Of a stretch of 64,000 bases of DNA, positions 1 through 12,400 are shown piece after piece. A program made the position numbers and the translations under genes. Position 1 is the stretch's first letter. Each line of letters starts with the position of its first letter. The stretch is from Branchiostoma floridae (lineage: Eukaryota > Chordata > Leptocardii > Amphioxiformes > Branchiostomatidae). The notes beneath the pieces were generated by a model, which was given only the letters and a program-made list of their open reading frames with translations, searched no databases and was not told the DNA's origin. The stretch covers positions 10,495,382-10,559,381 of the forward strand of contig NC_049989.1 of NCBI RefSeq assembly GCF_000003815.2, written 5' to 3'.

Positions 1-90
1 TATCATTTTTATAGAGGTTAGACATCCAGGTAAATAATATCCTTCTAAATATATATGTCTCTATAACTGGATACAAATGGAGATTTACTT

Positions 91-136
91 ACGGACGTTT
101 CGAGTGACATCCATCACCCTCCTTTAGCGTCACTAG
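91..136 (-). repeat. Degraded hammerhead-like repeat end
   Basis: On the minus strand, TGACGC is followed by a GGTGA...TCAC hairpin and GAAACGTCCGT, where ACG/CGT could form a very short stem III. The core is imperfect, so this is probably a decayed relative of the motif at 17784. Confidence 0.2.
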
Positions 137-665
137 AATGAACTGACAGAAAATTTAATACAACTGACTGTAACTAAATGTAACTAGAAAAACTGGTTGA
201 ACATGTTGAATATAAAGCCTGACTTACTGTAAGGACGGATGGTCTCGTAAAGAAAATAAATTACTTACAAAGGCTTTTTATGCGGGCTGTTGGAATGTTG
301 ATTTATGAGTCCTTTCTTCTGCAACGTTGTTTTGTGGTTAACGTTCGAATCAAGGATTTATGTAAGACATCGGCGGTTGGATTGCGAGATTCCCAAGACT
401 GTGGTCCAAGATTGATTGGCATTCCAACAAGTACCACGAAACGCTTACACAACAGCTAAACTCATCGGACAGCGGTGAATTTACGTATGGCAGTTTGCTA
501 TTCACAATCAGTTTTATTCGCCCTGCGTCAGCCGTGTACTTTCTCTCCGTTCATGCGTCAGTGCGTAAAAACACCACAGGGGCCACTCAATTCTGCACAT
601 TTGCGAAGGCCATGTTATTCTGATTATATGGATGACATCACTTGGTTTTGTATATATATATATAT

Positions 666-666
<1 letters not shown>

Positions 667-705
<39 letters not shown>

Positions 706-857
706 GGTGAATGAAAGAATGTAGCAGCAAACGCACCTCCAACTGGACAGCATATATCTACAGAGTGCAACAGAGTATGCAGATCAAACTGGACTGCCAA
801 AGCAAATATATATATGCAGAGAGAGAGAGAGAGAGAGAGGGAGGGAGAGAGAGAGAA
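667..857 (+). repeat. Two GA microsatellites
   Basis: (GA)n at 668-702 and again at 819-857, each preceded by TATATATA. They may be two copies of one simple-repeat-containing segment. Confidence 0.9.
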
Positions 858-1439
858 ACGTTGTTAGGCTAACACAATAATACTCTTATATCGCTATATG
901 GTTTATGTGTATTTGTAGTGGCGATTTGAATATTGTATTTGACGTTTCCAGGATAACATTATTATGGAAGTCTACTCATTTGCAAATAGGCACACTGGAA
1001 GAAGTGTCCCTCGTGGTTTGGAAATTCAATCATGGCAAGGTCTAGGAATTATAATGAAAAATTCATTTTCGTTTTTTTACCCAAAAAAAATCATTTCCGT
1101 ACGCGTCTGACAAAGACTTCATACCTCAGACAGATTCAATACATAGATTTTATTTATTAAAAAACAGTGTTTGCTTTATCCTTCGATGAAGGTTAGACAT
1201 CCAGGAAAAATATTACATTTTACAAATACATCTGTATACAATTCATAGTTCATAGTGACAGAGAAAATATAATGGGTGCTCTCTGCAACGTTTTACTTTT
1301 AAGAGAATTTGTCAGGTTGTTCCAACCATTTTACTTAGCTTCACTTGTTTGACGATGGTTTTTAATATGTCCTTTTGGAAATATGATATTCCTCAAGCAA
1401 TAACAGTTTCACAATTGAGCTAGCAACAACTGTATCTGT

Positions 1440-1480
1440 ATCTATATAGCCGGTATAACCGCCCTTCGGCGTAACACATC
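1440..1480 (-). mobile_element. LINE 3' hairpin end with ATACAG-type tail
   Basis: TATATAGCCGGTATAACCGC then CCTTCGGCGTAACAC is the complement of the LINE end seen at 34479. The flanking CTGTATCTGTATC is the complement of a GATACA-type tail. Confidence 0.5.
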
Positions 1481-2079
1481 CACTCTATCGACCAAGCGAT
1501 TTTAGTTATTGGCACATTTTCTTCTATAGTGGGAGGAAAGCGAGATTGTACGTGCTGGGTACGGGGATATAACTGTACAACGCTCGCAGCACCTGACATT
1601 CTATCAATGCGAGGGGTAAGGTTAAAGAAGGGTCACTTCTGTACAGGCACGACTGTGTCATGGGGTCATATAGGTGCTCACCTTCCTGCCTTCATACTTT
1701 AATGAGCCGCCATCTTGGCACCAGGGAATGACATTTATGTAGTACTAGTTTTTCTTGCGGAGACATTTTTTTTGCGTTTCTCAGCCTGTGTGTTGTTTGT
1801 TTGTTTGTTTGTATTGCAAATCCGGTAAATCGTCTCACAGTGCAACACACTAGGTTTGCATCGAAGACTGTCAGCTTGCATATCTGGGAGATTTTTTTGT
1901 AGCTCTCCTAAAGTAAGAACCACCGTGCATCATTTGGGCCTATCCGTGGGATTTCACTAGCTAAAGCTAGGTACTCACGTAAATATGAATCGAGGGAGGA
2001 AATCCGTCTTAAGTGCCTTTTCCGAGGGCAAAACAACGGATCTGTCGTCAGGAAATCAGTATCTTTAGAGTCTTAAAGT

Positions 2080-2298
2080 TGTATCTCACTGCACTTTGGG
2101 CACCTGTGCGGCACTGCGGGGTTCGAAAGATTACACAACGAATTTTAGAGATAAAAAGCAAATTTTTGAGTATTCTGTTTTCTTCTGAGTGATACGTTTC
2201 CGTATTATAAAATATCTAAGTTATGAAATTCGGCGGAAATAACACAACAGGGCCAAAGTAGAACGAACCCCGCAATGCCCCAAGTGCAGTGAGATAAC
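2080..2298. mobile_element. MITE family B copy (TATCTCACTGC ends)
   Basis: The left end TATCTCACTGCACTTTGGGC, with GGCACTGCGGGGTTCG inside, pairs with GAACCCCGCAATGCCCCAAG and GTGCAGTGAGATA on the right. The second copy is at 23632. Confidence 0.75.
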
Positions 2299-2497
2299 AC
2301 CTGTTGTCAACAACACCTCATAAAATGCAGGTGTAGTGTACTGGGAACAAACATTATATATGCCTGGCTTAACGTTGCGCGATTTGTTTCATACATGTCA
2401 AGAATTATGTTTTTAGGCACCTTTGAAATGAAAATTCCGACTGAATATATGCCATCTCTGAAATAAGAAAAGAAATCATGCACAACACCAGTATCAC

Positions 2498-2805
2498 TAC
2501 GGGTGGGTACCGGTACAGAAAATTAAGGTCCAGGTCCGGTTCAGGTCCGTTTCAGGTCCGTAGGATCATGTCCAGGTCCGGACCTAAACCTGATTCAAAA
2601 CTCCATTTCGCAACAAAAAATATGTTTTGTGGAGCATTTTCCTCGACCGGTTGGCCCCAAAATGTCTGAATGCCTGATCATATAATCTGTTCATTTTCCA
2701 ATCGGCCCAACATCTGGTAAACCGAATTTTTTCAGGTCCAGTTTTTCTGGACCGGTCCAATGAGAAAAATAAACATTTTTTACGGTGTACCGGTACTCAC
2801 CCCTA
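2498..2805. mobile_element. hAT-like MITE, second copy
   Basis: Ends TACGGGTGGGTACCGGTACA and (inverted) TAGGGGTGAGTACCGGTACA, with GGTCCAGGTCCGG motifs inside. It is the same family as 14076-14520 but shorter, and no clear 8-bp target duplication remains. Confidence 0.7.
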
Positions 2806-4168
2806 TCACAGACGTTAACGGGAAGGGGATGACAAGACTTCGAAACATTCAGGTTGAGTCTTCACGTGAATCACCTGAATGAAGCTGTTTTCGGAACTGC
2901 ATTGGCAATGCGAGCACCTCACAGCAGTTGTTATCAGGTATCTACAAGCATCATGCAGCTCGTTTGAGCCACTTCAATGGGACCATCAGAAGAGTTCATG
3001 TGTTGTTGTTGCCGTGAAGAAAGGTCACTCCATGGAATCTACGAATCTACAGTTCATGCTCCAACAGCTCAAGGCAAACGCAATGCACGCAATGTTTTTT
3101 ATGGCATCTCCGAGATCGATGAACAAAGCCGTCTTCAAAACAGATTACGTGAGGGAAATCTCAGCGTCTCATGTAATTTTCTGGCTCTAGAGCTGAATCT
3201 CGCTCATCTGTCTACTCTGTTGTGTGGGCTGGCTAATGAAATGAAAAAGCCTGGATTCATCAAATGAACATGTGTACCAATATGATGTTTAGAGACACAA
3301 AGTACAACTCAGCCTGGAACGTGGTGTTTTGCTTGCCAAGTTGCAGTTCGCAAACGACATTTGGTATATAAATGATAGGTGGGACATCTCAACGGATGGC
3401 ATTCGTTGACAGACTTTACGAATACCGTGCCAAGTAGCATAGAGTGCGAAATTGCACATTGTTGTAATAGCCTGTTAGATTTGCTTAGATGGTATGTTCG
3501 AAGTTGAAAATGGCTCAATAAATCAACCCTTATTTTCTTGAGTGTTGTTCTGTCTCCATCTTTCTCTTTATGTACCTATCAAGTACGGGACGGAGGATTT
3601 GCAGTCACTTGTTGTTTGTGTACTATTAAAAGAAGCCACCAAATTCAATCCTTATGTCTCCACCTTTACTGACAAAAAGAAAACTACTATCTTTTAACGT
3701 CGCAAAACCCACACATTACAGAAAAAGTGGGATCTTTCGTCTTCCACTGTCTTGACAAACGAAACGAATCCCAGCATACCTTGACATTCTTGTCACGAAG
3801 TTGACGGATCCAGAGTAGACCATTATGGTGAAGGTTCGCTCGTTCCCGATAAAAAAAGAGCGCGTATTTCCATTAACTTCTACCACAAATATGGACTCCG
3901 TCTCAGGACCCTAGTCTGGGCAATAGAGCAAGACGACCGGAAGAGACATAAGTAGCAAGGATAGAACTTAAGACCTGCCTTGCAATCTGTGTCCGCTCAC
4001 TTGAGTGTTTGCAGAAAACCTGTCTCGCCACCTTTTATCAGTGTAGCCTCGCTCGAACTACTAGTACTTCTAACGGTTATTCATATTGTTCAAAAGGTTA
4101 TTCAAATTGTTGAAGCCAAAAGACGTTGATTTTAAGATTGGCAACTTCAAGAAACGCTACATAGGCAA
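2806..4168. other. No gene recognised
   Basis: Short open frames only (the longest is 103 codons at 2879), without splice or family support. Confidence 0.6.
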
Positions 4169-4638
4169 TTTCTGATAACGTGAGATTACAATGACTGAAG
4201 ACTGCTGCGTTATCGTCTTGGTATACTGTACCAGTAATTGGCTCACGTACATTATCTTAGATACGCTTTTCTTTGAACGTCTATGTGAGAAACCATGTTT
4301 AGCGGCGTCGTTTAAGGACAACGTATGCTGAGATAAAGTTAACAGGCTCCACTTTAAGTTTGTAATTCCCTTTTTCCCATTTTGCAATGAGCTAATATTT
4401 TCAATATAAAAGCACTTGGTGCAAAGTCTTTACATATGATTGACAAGTATGATGTACAGTTGTGAAATAGGATAATAATGCCTGATAACGAGAGATTACG
4501 ATGACTGAAGACTGCTGCGTTATCGCCTTGCTTTACTGTACCAGTAATTGGCCCACGTGCATTACTTAAGATACGCTCTCCTTTGAACGTCTATGTGAGA
4601 AACCATGTTTAGCCCCGGCGTTTAAGGACAACGTATGC
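4169..4638 (+). repeat. Direct duplication of about 165 bp
   Basis: 4169-4332 and 4480-4638 align along their length (shared GACTGAAGACTGCTGCGTTA, TACTGTACCAGTAATTGGC and ACGTCTATGTGAGAAACCAT), separated by 150 bp. Function unknown. Confidence 0.8.
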
Positions 4639-4783
4639 ATATGAAAAGGAACTCGTCCAAGTAAGAAAACTTTCAGGTTATAAAAGTGATTGCTGATGTT
4701 AGCTAATAATACCAGTGGTGATTTTTTGTGGATTAGGTCATAGCAAGGTAATCTTATAAATTACATCAGCGAGCTCATTAATA

Positions 4784-5032
4784 ATACCCCGTTTCCACGG
4801 ACGGCACTCCAGCCGCGCTCTCTCTGCGACCTAAAATTTGACATATCCCTCAACGAATTGTATAGAAAAGAAATGAAGTTTTTTTACACTTTGTGTGTTT
4901 TGTTGTCTTCTAAGTCGCACTTTTGCGTTTTGTATGATAGCATGAAAACAAAGGTTACAGATATCCACATATCCATATGTTTGTTGCAGTGAGAGCGCAG
5001 CGCGATCGCCGTCCAGTGGAAAAGGGGCCTAA
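4784..5032 (+). mobile_element. MITE family A copy
   Basis: ACCCCGTTTCCACGGACGGC pairs with the right end GCCGTCCAGTGGAAAAGGGG. The core matches the intron 1 copy at 6642. Confidence 0.75.
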
Positions 5033-5372
5033 TATTTGCCAGAAACAAGTAACAGAAAACAATATTTTTTCCCCTCTGGACATTGCTTACTCATCTAGGC
5101 TTTTGCCCTCTATCATTAAATTTGGAGTCTCTTTAGAATGTCATCGATAAGATTTACTTGATGTGGCCTTAAGTTAAGATTTAGATTTGTTCTGAATATA
5201 TTGTATGTAGAAAGATAACTTCACACAAGTCAATTCAAATACGTGCCCCTACGGAACACCTGCTACATTGGCAAAAATTCACACGTTTGATTCACACTTA
5301 GTAAACAAGTATGCTTGTTCGCTTTATCCGAACATCCGGTTTGTTATAGGCCTTGGGTAAAAATAGCTGATA

Positions 5373-5546
5373 CAGTGGAAGCCGCTTAATTGCACACCCA
5401 ATTTACCAGCGAATCCCGTGCAATTATCCGGCGTGTGCGATAATGCGAAGTTACCCAGTTGGACCGCACCGCCACGGGATTTTGGGATTCCGTGCAATTG
5501 ACCGAAGTGTGCGTTTATCCGACGTGCAATTAACTGGCTTCCACTG
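5373..5546. mobile_element. pogo/Tigger-like MITE with TA target duplication
   Basis: A 174-bp element from CAGTGGAAGCCGCTTAATTG to the matching inverted end GTGCAATTAACTGGCTTCCACTG, flanked by TA (5371-5372 and 5547-5548). A CAGTG start with a TA duplication is typical of pogo/Tc1-type elements. There is no coding sequence. Confidence 0.75.
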
Positions 5547-6387
5547 TATTATAATGTCCAAACAGATGTTTGTCGGCAGCGTCTTTTTTGTGTGGCTTGA
5601 ACGCATGTTTACTTCGCCAGAAACATTCATTCTAATAATTTGTTGGCGTAGGATTTTCAGCGAGATTTTGATAAAACAGACAAACAATTACGTTTCTTTT
5701 AAGAAAAAAACAACAACAACATTTTAGTGCACCAGAACACCAGTTGAAGTGTATGACGAATCCATAACTGCTCCAAAAACTTGCTTGCGTGAACCTAACT
5801 ATACCTTCAGGCATGACGTTTATTTATTATTATCATCATTAAATGGAAGCCCATTTTTTTAAGGATTGCCACATGCCGACCACGTAAAAGAACTCACCAC
5901 ACTAAAAGAGTGGGGCTTCTGATAAATATGACTGGTTCTAAACCTACTGTACTTTGACCGCATCTGGCCTGGGGCAATTACTGTCGTATTGAGGACATGA
6001 TATAGGCTGTCATTACAGACCCTTGTGATTATGGCTTGCCGGTTGCATAGTTATAATATAAGGTTTTGTACGGAATTATTTACCACATTTTTAGATGACA
6101 ATGTCATGCATTACTTTGTTATGAAGATTATAATATACTAATATGGACATATATCATTGATTCGAACGCCATGGAAATATTGTCACAATTTTCATATCTA
6201 AGTACCCATAAAAATGTCTTTATTTTAAGTTTGATATAGCCTGTGTTTTCACAATCTCTCGTTGGCTGGGGTTAATGACTCTTTCCCCGAAAAGGCGGTG
6301 GCAATTGTAGGGCCGGCCGCTAGGAGCGCGATTTTAGTCAGGCTAAAGTTTAATAAAGTTTACTTTGTTCTGTTAGGACCTTCTGAC

Positions 6388-6411
6388 AGGTCAGCTGACC
6401 TCATGACGTAA
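6388..6411 (+). promoter_or_regulatory. Palindromic nuclear-receptor-like site and CRE-like site before the msp130-like ATG
   Basis: AGGTCAGCTGACCT (6388-6401) is a perfect palindrome: two AGGTCA half-sites inverted with a 2-bp spacer, with an E-box CAGCTG at its centre. TGACGTAA (6404-6411) resembles a CRE/ATF site. Both lie within 50 bp of the start codon, so they are in the core promoter or the 5' UTR; the transcription start is not visible. Use as binding sites is inference. Confidence 0.3.
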
Positions 6412-6437
6412 TATCATCACGCGTACGAGTCATCAAT

Positions 6438-9400
6438 ATGGCTTTCCTGACCCTCGGTCTGTTCTTGTGCGTTCTAACAACAGGGCAGAGTATAAGGCTT
6501 GGGTTGGAGCACCTTTCCACTGTGTACCTACCCTACCGGTATGACAACGGTGACGCCAAGTACAAGATGGGGAAGGGGGCGGCGGAACAAGTCGGCTACG
6601 ATCCCGTCAACAAGAAAGTCTACAGCGTCGGTAATATCTCGTACCCCCTTTCCACTAGGACGGCGCTCTCGCCGAGCTCTCTTTGACTTTGCGACCTAAA
6701 ATTTGACAGATCACTCAACGAATTCTATAGAAAAGAAACGAATCTTTTTAGACTTTGTGTGTTTTGTTGTCTTCTCAGTCACACTTTTACGTTTTGTATG
6801 GTATACCCAGTGTGGAAGCGAATGTTAAACATATCCTATATAGGTCGCAGTGAGAGCGCAGCGCGATCGCTGTCTAGTGGAAAGGGGCCTAAACAAATGC
6901 AGTAGCCTTTGCTATGCACACATTGGCCGGAACGTAGTTATCATATGTAATTACCATGCCTATTTTAATCCTAAAGCAAATATGCATCGTTTTAAATGAC
7001 GTGTGATTCATTTAGCATAAACTGCCGCGGTCTGCTACAATAATACTATTGCGTGCACATATACTCGTACATTAATATTTTTATGATTATTATTTTTCTA
7101 CATCGGACAATAAGATTATCTTAAGAGAAACGGTGTGTTTGCCATGTGTAGGTCAGCCGGGGCTTCTTAACGTGATTGACGTGTCAGACCCCCGGTCCAT
7201 AACCCTGCTGCACTACCAGGAACTTCCGCAAGCCGGCCAGGTAAGGCATGACGTTAGCCTGACTAAAATCGCGCCCCTAGCGTCTGAGCCTATAGTTGTC
7301 GCCTCCCCAGCCAGCGAGAAATTGTATCAACACATGCGAAGTTATGGCGTCAACTATCAAGCTTTGACTAGGACGTTAAATCGAATTTTCATATCATAAT
7401 TAGAGGAAAGCAACACATCAAATACGCATTACACCCACAATATTTATTAGTACACTATCAAGAATAGGAGTTTATATTGCATTCATTGCCTTACACGAGG
7501 TTTTGTATCGGGTATCTCTGAATAGCTGTTGTTGTTTGTTCCCCATTACTTGTAACGTTAACCTTAAAGTGATAGGAAGTGACCAATGAACACGTGTGAT
7601 TTTAATAAAACTCTTATTTGCGTATGTAACTGATAAACTTCAAAACGTACAAGCCACTCGGATTATTTCATGGAGGCGGGGAATCTTCAAACTCTTTTTT
7701 TAAAGGATACAATGTTAATAGAATTTTCATCAATCGGTGACTCCTTTTTAAAGGTTAACACACGGACCTCCAAATTTTCGATGGCTATCAGTCCATCTTG
7801 TTCACGGAGTGACCCAGTTCTCGCGAGAGTTGCGAGAACTAGGTCGAGACTTGCGTGGTACTTCTGTCCCTCACCCCGCCTCCTTGTGGCGTAAAGGGGT
7901 ATAAGTCCTAGAATACATGTACATTTTGCAGGTGACGTATACCGACGTGGAGTACTGTGGTGGGTTTGTAGCGCTGACCAGAGAACATGAACACAAGGGC
8001 CTGCCGGGACATGTTCTCATCTACGAGGCTTATCGTGGGACAGGTGACATGCAGCTGGTATATCAGGCCCCAGGTAAGGAAGCTGTAAAAATTTGCATAT
8101 TTAGTAATTTATTTATTGACATTGCCGACATGACAATGCGAAAAAGGCAGCTTAGCTGACATTGAATGCCAATACATACATACATTTACAATTCTCATAT
8201 AATACACATAATTAACTCAAATGGTTAACATAATATTATACTTCAATTGAAGCAACAACAAAAATACTGAAATCTTTTAATGTTGGCATTAATCTATTAG
8301 TATACTTTTCGGTGAACGACATGGCCGGCCCCAGCTTGCTTTTAACTCGGAGTTAAAACAAGTAATTCGATTATAGACGCTAATAGCGAGCACACCGAGT
8401 AGTACCTCCGCGGTACCTGAGAGTCTACCGGGACAAGGTTGCGGTTTCGGGGCCTGGCCGGGGCTACACTATCTAGAAGAACTGGTACAGATGTGACCAA
8501 AGAAAAAACCGTGATGCACTGTATTGATGGGCTAGAGGAATACCCCGGAAGATGTAAATTTGAAAGATCAATACGCTGCCGCTGAAAATACTAACTCTTT
8601 GCAAGCCATGTACTGTCATTGCATGTAAAATATATTATCGACTTTTGAATTTAAGTTCATCTGTGACGGTAGTGAAAGAGTGAAAGAGGCCATTTACATC
8701 AGTGCCCACCAACTTTCACTCAACCGAGACGGGGGCCGATACCGACTGCCAAGCACCTTTGACCCTTTGCTGACGTCACACTTCCGTTCCGGATGTGTGA
8801 CTTAGGCTTTGGGTCATTACAACTTGAGAAGGATCAGAGGACTGATCGAAAGCTTGTTGGTAATTGCCTTATTTTGTGTACAGATATAAAGTTTAAAATT
8901 GTAACATACTTTTTTTAATCGGTTATTCTATATCATCATCGTTAAGTGGGAGGATCCCCAGACATGCTGCTCTTCACAAGTGACTGTCGTAAGCTGATCG
9001 TGGCTAACGAAGGGAAGGACGGAGGAGACGGGAACGGGAACTTCCTCAACCCGGAGGGTTCTCTCAACATCATCGAGTTCAGCTCGGACGACCTGCCCAA
9101 CAGCGCTACCATTGTGAAGAGAACCGTCAACTTCAGGAAGTTTGATGCAAGGTATATTATTATTATTTATTTGTATCAGGCCCATGGCCCATAAAAACAG
9201 ACACAGAACAAAGATTTACAAAGCTACACTTACAAATACTTTACATAATGTCGCCAGAATGTGCTGTGGCAAAAGCCGTCCGAGTGTACAAGCACTCTAA
9301 TTATATCATTGTCAGACGACAGCAGGCGTGTTACAAATGAGTAGGTGACCTTGCGGCGCCTTGCGTCAAACATGTCGGTCCGGTTATTCACAAACAACCA

Positions 9401-12400
9401 ACTAGTACTTGTATGCCTGCCGACCGAAAAGAGCAGTTTCATTGCGCTGTGGTAAGCCACTCGTAGCTTGGAGATCGTACTCACGCTGTAATTACTCCAG
9501 ATTTGGGCACAATACATCGGGGAGCAATACGCTGAGAACAACTCACTTTTTACCGCCGCTGAGCAGTAACGAAACCGGCGGAGGAGTGAATTTGCCCGAG
9601 AATAAAAGCCTCTGACGTGAGCTCGGATTGCTGCGTCATCCGAAAGATCAGGGGTAATTATATACCCAAGATATGTGGTAGAAGAGGCATACTTTAAGGC
9701 GGTACCGTACAGCATCAGCGGCGGCAAAGGCATACTTATGCGGAAGCGGCGACACGGAAAGTACATACATAGTGTTTTCGATTCATTAAACAACATGTCA
9801 ATATCCGCTCCAGATAGCTCACAAATACTAATCAGTCTCTGCAACGCTTTAACAGACGGACAGACGAGGCAAATGTCATCCGCGTACATCAAGTGGTTGA
9901 CTAAGGTGTCCCCAACATAGCAACCGACTCCAGACCTCAGTAGCTCGGTACTCAAATCGGATACATACACATTGAACAAGATTGGTGACAATATGCTGCC
10001 TTGAGGCAAACCATTCATAGCAGTAAATGTATCCGAGAGGGTGTGGCCCCAACGGACACAGAATGACAACGTACTATACCACACGACCAGGAATCTAACT
10101 AGGTACATCGGAACTCCTCGATCCATAAGTTTTTTAAACAATGTCCAGTGGTTTACACGGTCAAACGCTTTGGATGCGTCCAGAAAACATGCAAATACAG
10201 GAGAGCCCCTTTGTCGATAATACTGAATAATTTCTTTGAGGGCAAATATACATAGATCAGTTCCATGTTTCTTCTTAAATCCGAACTGGTTGCTAGGGGA
10301 GCATAGGAAATCGTCAAGGTATGTCAATAGTACAGATTCGATGACTTTTAACAAGGGACTGGCAATTGCAATCGGACGATAACTGTCCTTGTTCGAAGCA
10401 TTACAGCTGGGCTTCTTCAATACAGGGACAAGTACAACGTTCAGAATGCTAGGTGGCACATAGGCGTGTCTAAGCATAGAGGAAATTAAAATTGAAAGCA
10501 GAACGGGTAGTTGGGGCCCGGCGTTCTTAAGATGCTCAGCTGAAAGCATCTCGGGCGGCTTGATGGGCCTCCTTGACAACGGCGTTCCAGCCGGGTACAG
10601 AGTAAGGGGAGGATCGTTTCTTATAAGGGAGAGAAGCGGAGGCGGCGGCATGAAGAGTGTTTATTATCTGGTTGGAAAGGTGAAGGATGGCATTCTTATG
10701 AGTATCATTATCACAGTTAGGGTTGTTACAGTAGAGAACGTCATCGGGGATGAAGATATTAGATAGGAGTGTATTAGAGTAGGTTTGGTAGCGAAGCAGA
10801 TCGGCTGGAGTTGCGCGTTCCCAATTAACATACTTAACATTCATAGGTGGGTTCTCAGCTGTGTTTACAAACAATGGCTCCCAGTGGAACGATACTTGCA
10901 GTGGGAAATGATCGGACGACAGGAAGCCATGATCAACCTTCATGTCTATGATGTTGTTATGCATGGTTTCGGAACAGACGCAATGGTCCAACCAAGATGT
11001 TGTCCCATGAGCGTCACTAAAGTACGTAAAAGTGTCATTGGGAAGCAACTCAACATCGCTGACATGAAGGTTGTTGTCCTGACAAAATTCATACAGCATG
11101 GGGGCAAACCGCCCGTCAGGACGGGTGTTAAAGTCACCCATAATACATATGTTAGAGATACCTAGATCATTCGAAAGTGACTCGATCTTACCAAGATTTT
11201 CCATAAACAGATCAGCATGATTAACACAGTCAGTTGGCATATAAACACATACAAGGAGCATTTGTCTATCTCCAGACTTAACACTTGCGGCTAAAATTCG
11301 ATCCTCATCGCAACTCTCGATACTGACCTCTAGACCAATGTTCTGCCTCCAAAGGACAGCTACACCGCCATATGGGCGACCTTGAAGAATACCCTCCTCT
11401 GTGTTAACGGGGGAGGTACCGAAAGCTAAGAAATCATCATCGAGTTCTGATAAAAGGTGCAGGTCCTGCGGGAGTAACCAATGTTCCTGCAGTAGAACAA
11501 TGTCGGAAGTTTTACAAAGGTCTTTCACAACCTGAACAGAGTTTTTCAGCGATCGGCAGTTGTAAGACACAAAATTCACGGAAGTCAACTGTCCTTGGTT
11601 GTTATCCATTAGTGATCTCGAGGAGCAGATCGTTGGTAGAATTTCCTTACCAGGATACCACTGGGCCAGAAATCCGGCGACAAGATCTTTTCAGAGTCGG
11701 CCTTTCCGATCACCAGCATATTATGTTACCAAACGATTGCTTAATTTTGTACAAGACTACGGAGATCAAGTTTTATGGATGACATCCTCTGTAGACAACA
11801 AATTTTAATGACAGGGTCCGAAACTTGTCTCAAACGCAAGATTTCAATAGCGTTCCCAATGGTATGTCAATAATCTCAACGATATCGGTCAATGATTTTC
11901 AAGGTCCTCCGATCCGATGATCTGTCCATTATATTAATGATCGTATTATCCAATGTCTTCCAATTATCTCTTAATAACATATCAATAATCTTAACAATTG
12001 TCAATGATCTCTATTGTCTTTCAGTGATCTCAATGATATCAATGTCCATATGCAACACGTACATACCGTTAGTTTTTCCAAGCGTAATATGTACAAGAAT
12101 CACACGTGCATGATAATTATTTCAAGCATACGTAAATATATTCATCAGGTTGGCAATTATCATATAAGGTTTTTTTATGCACAACCAAGGAATCCTTATA
12201 TACTTCAACGTTTCGGTGTCTATCAGACACCATCATCAGGGTAGAATGACCGGAAACTACTTCTTGCTGCTACTTATAGCCGATGTAGGTGGCGCTGCAG
12301 CAGCAAGAATGTCGTCCCAGACATGACTCAGCTTGTATACCCCCTCGACTCTGTTCATGACTGGAGCTGATTTCCCGATCCAAACTGCTCCAGTCGACGT

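Larger units (their letters stand above)
9157..11640 (-). mobile_element. CR1/L2-like LINE, internally deleted, antisense in intron 4
   Basis: A minus-strand non-LTR retrotransposon with an endonuclease frame (10536-11609) followed by a reverse-transcriptase frame (9230-10651). Its 3' end is a short UTR and an AATA/ATA-type tail that reaches 9157, a few bases from the exon 4 donor at 9152. The 5' border near 11640 is a guess. No ORF1 is visible, and the segment joining the endonuclease to the RT is missing. By domain style it belongs to the Jockey superfamily (CR1/L2/Crack-like); the exact clade is not assigned. Confidence 0.85.
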
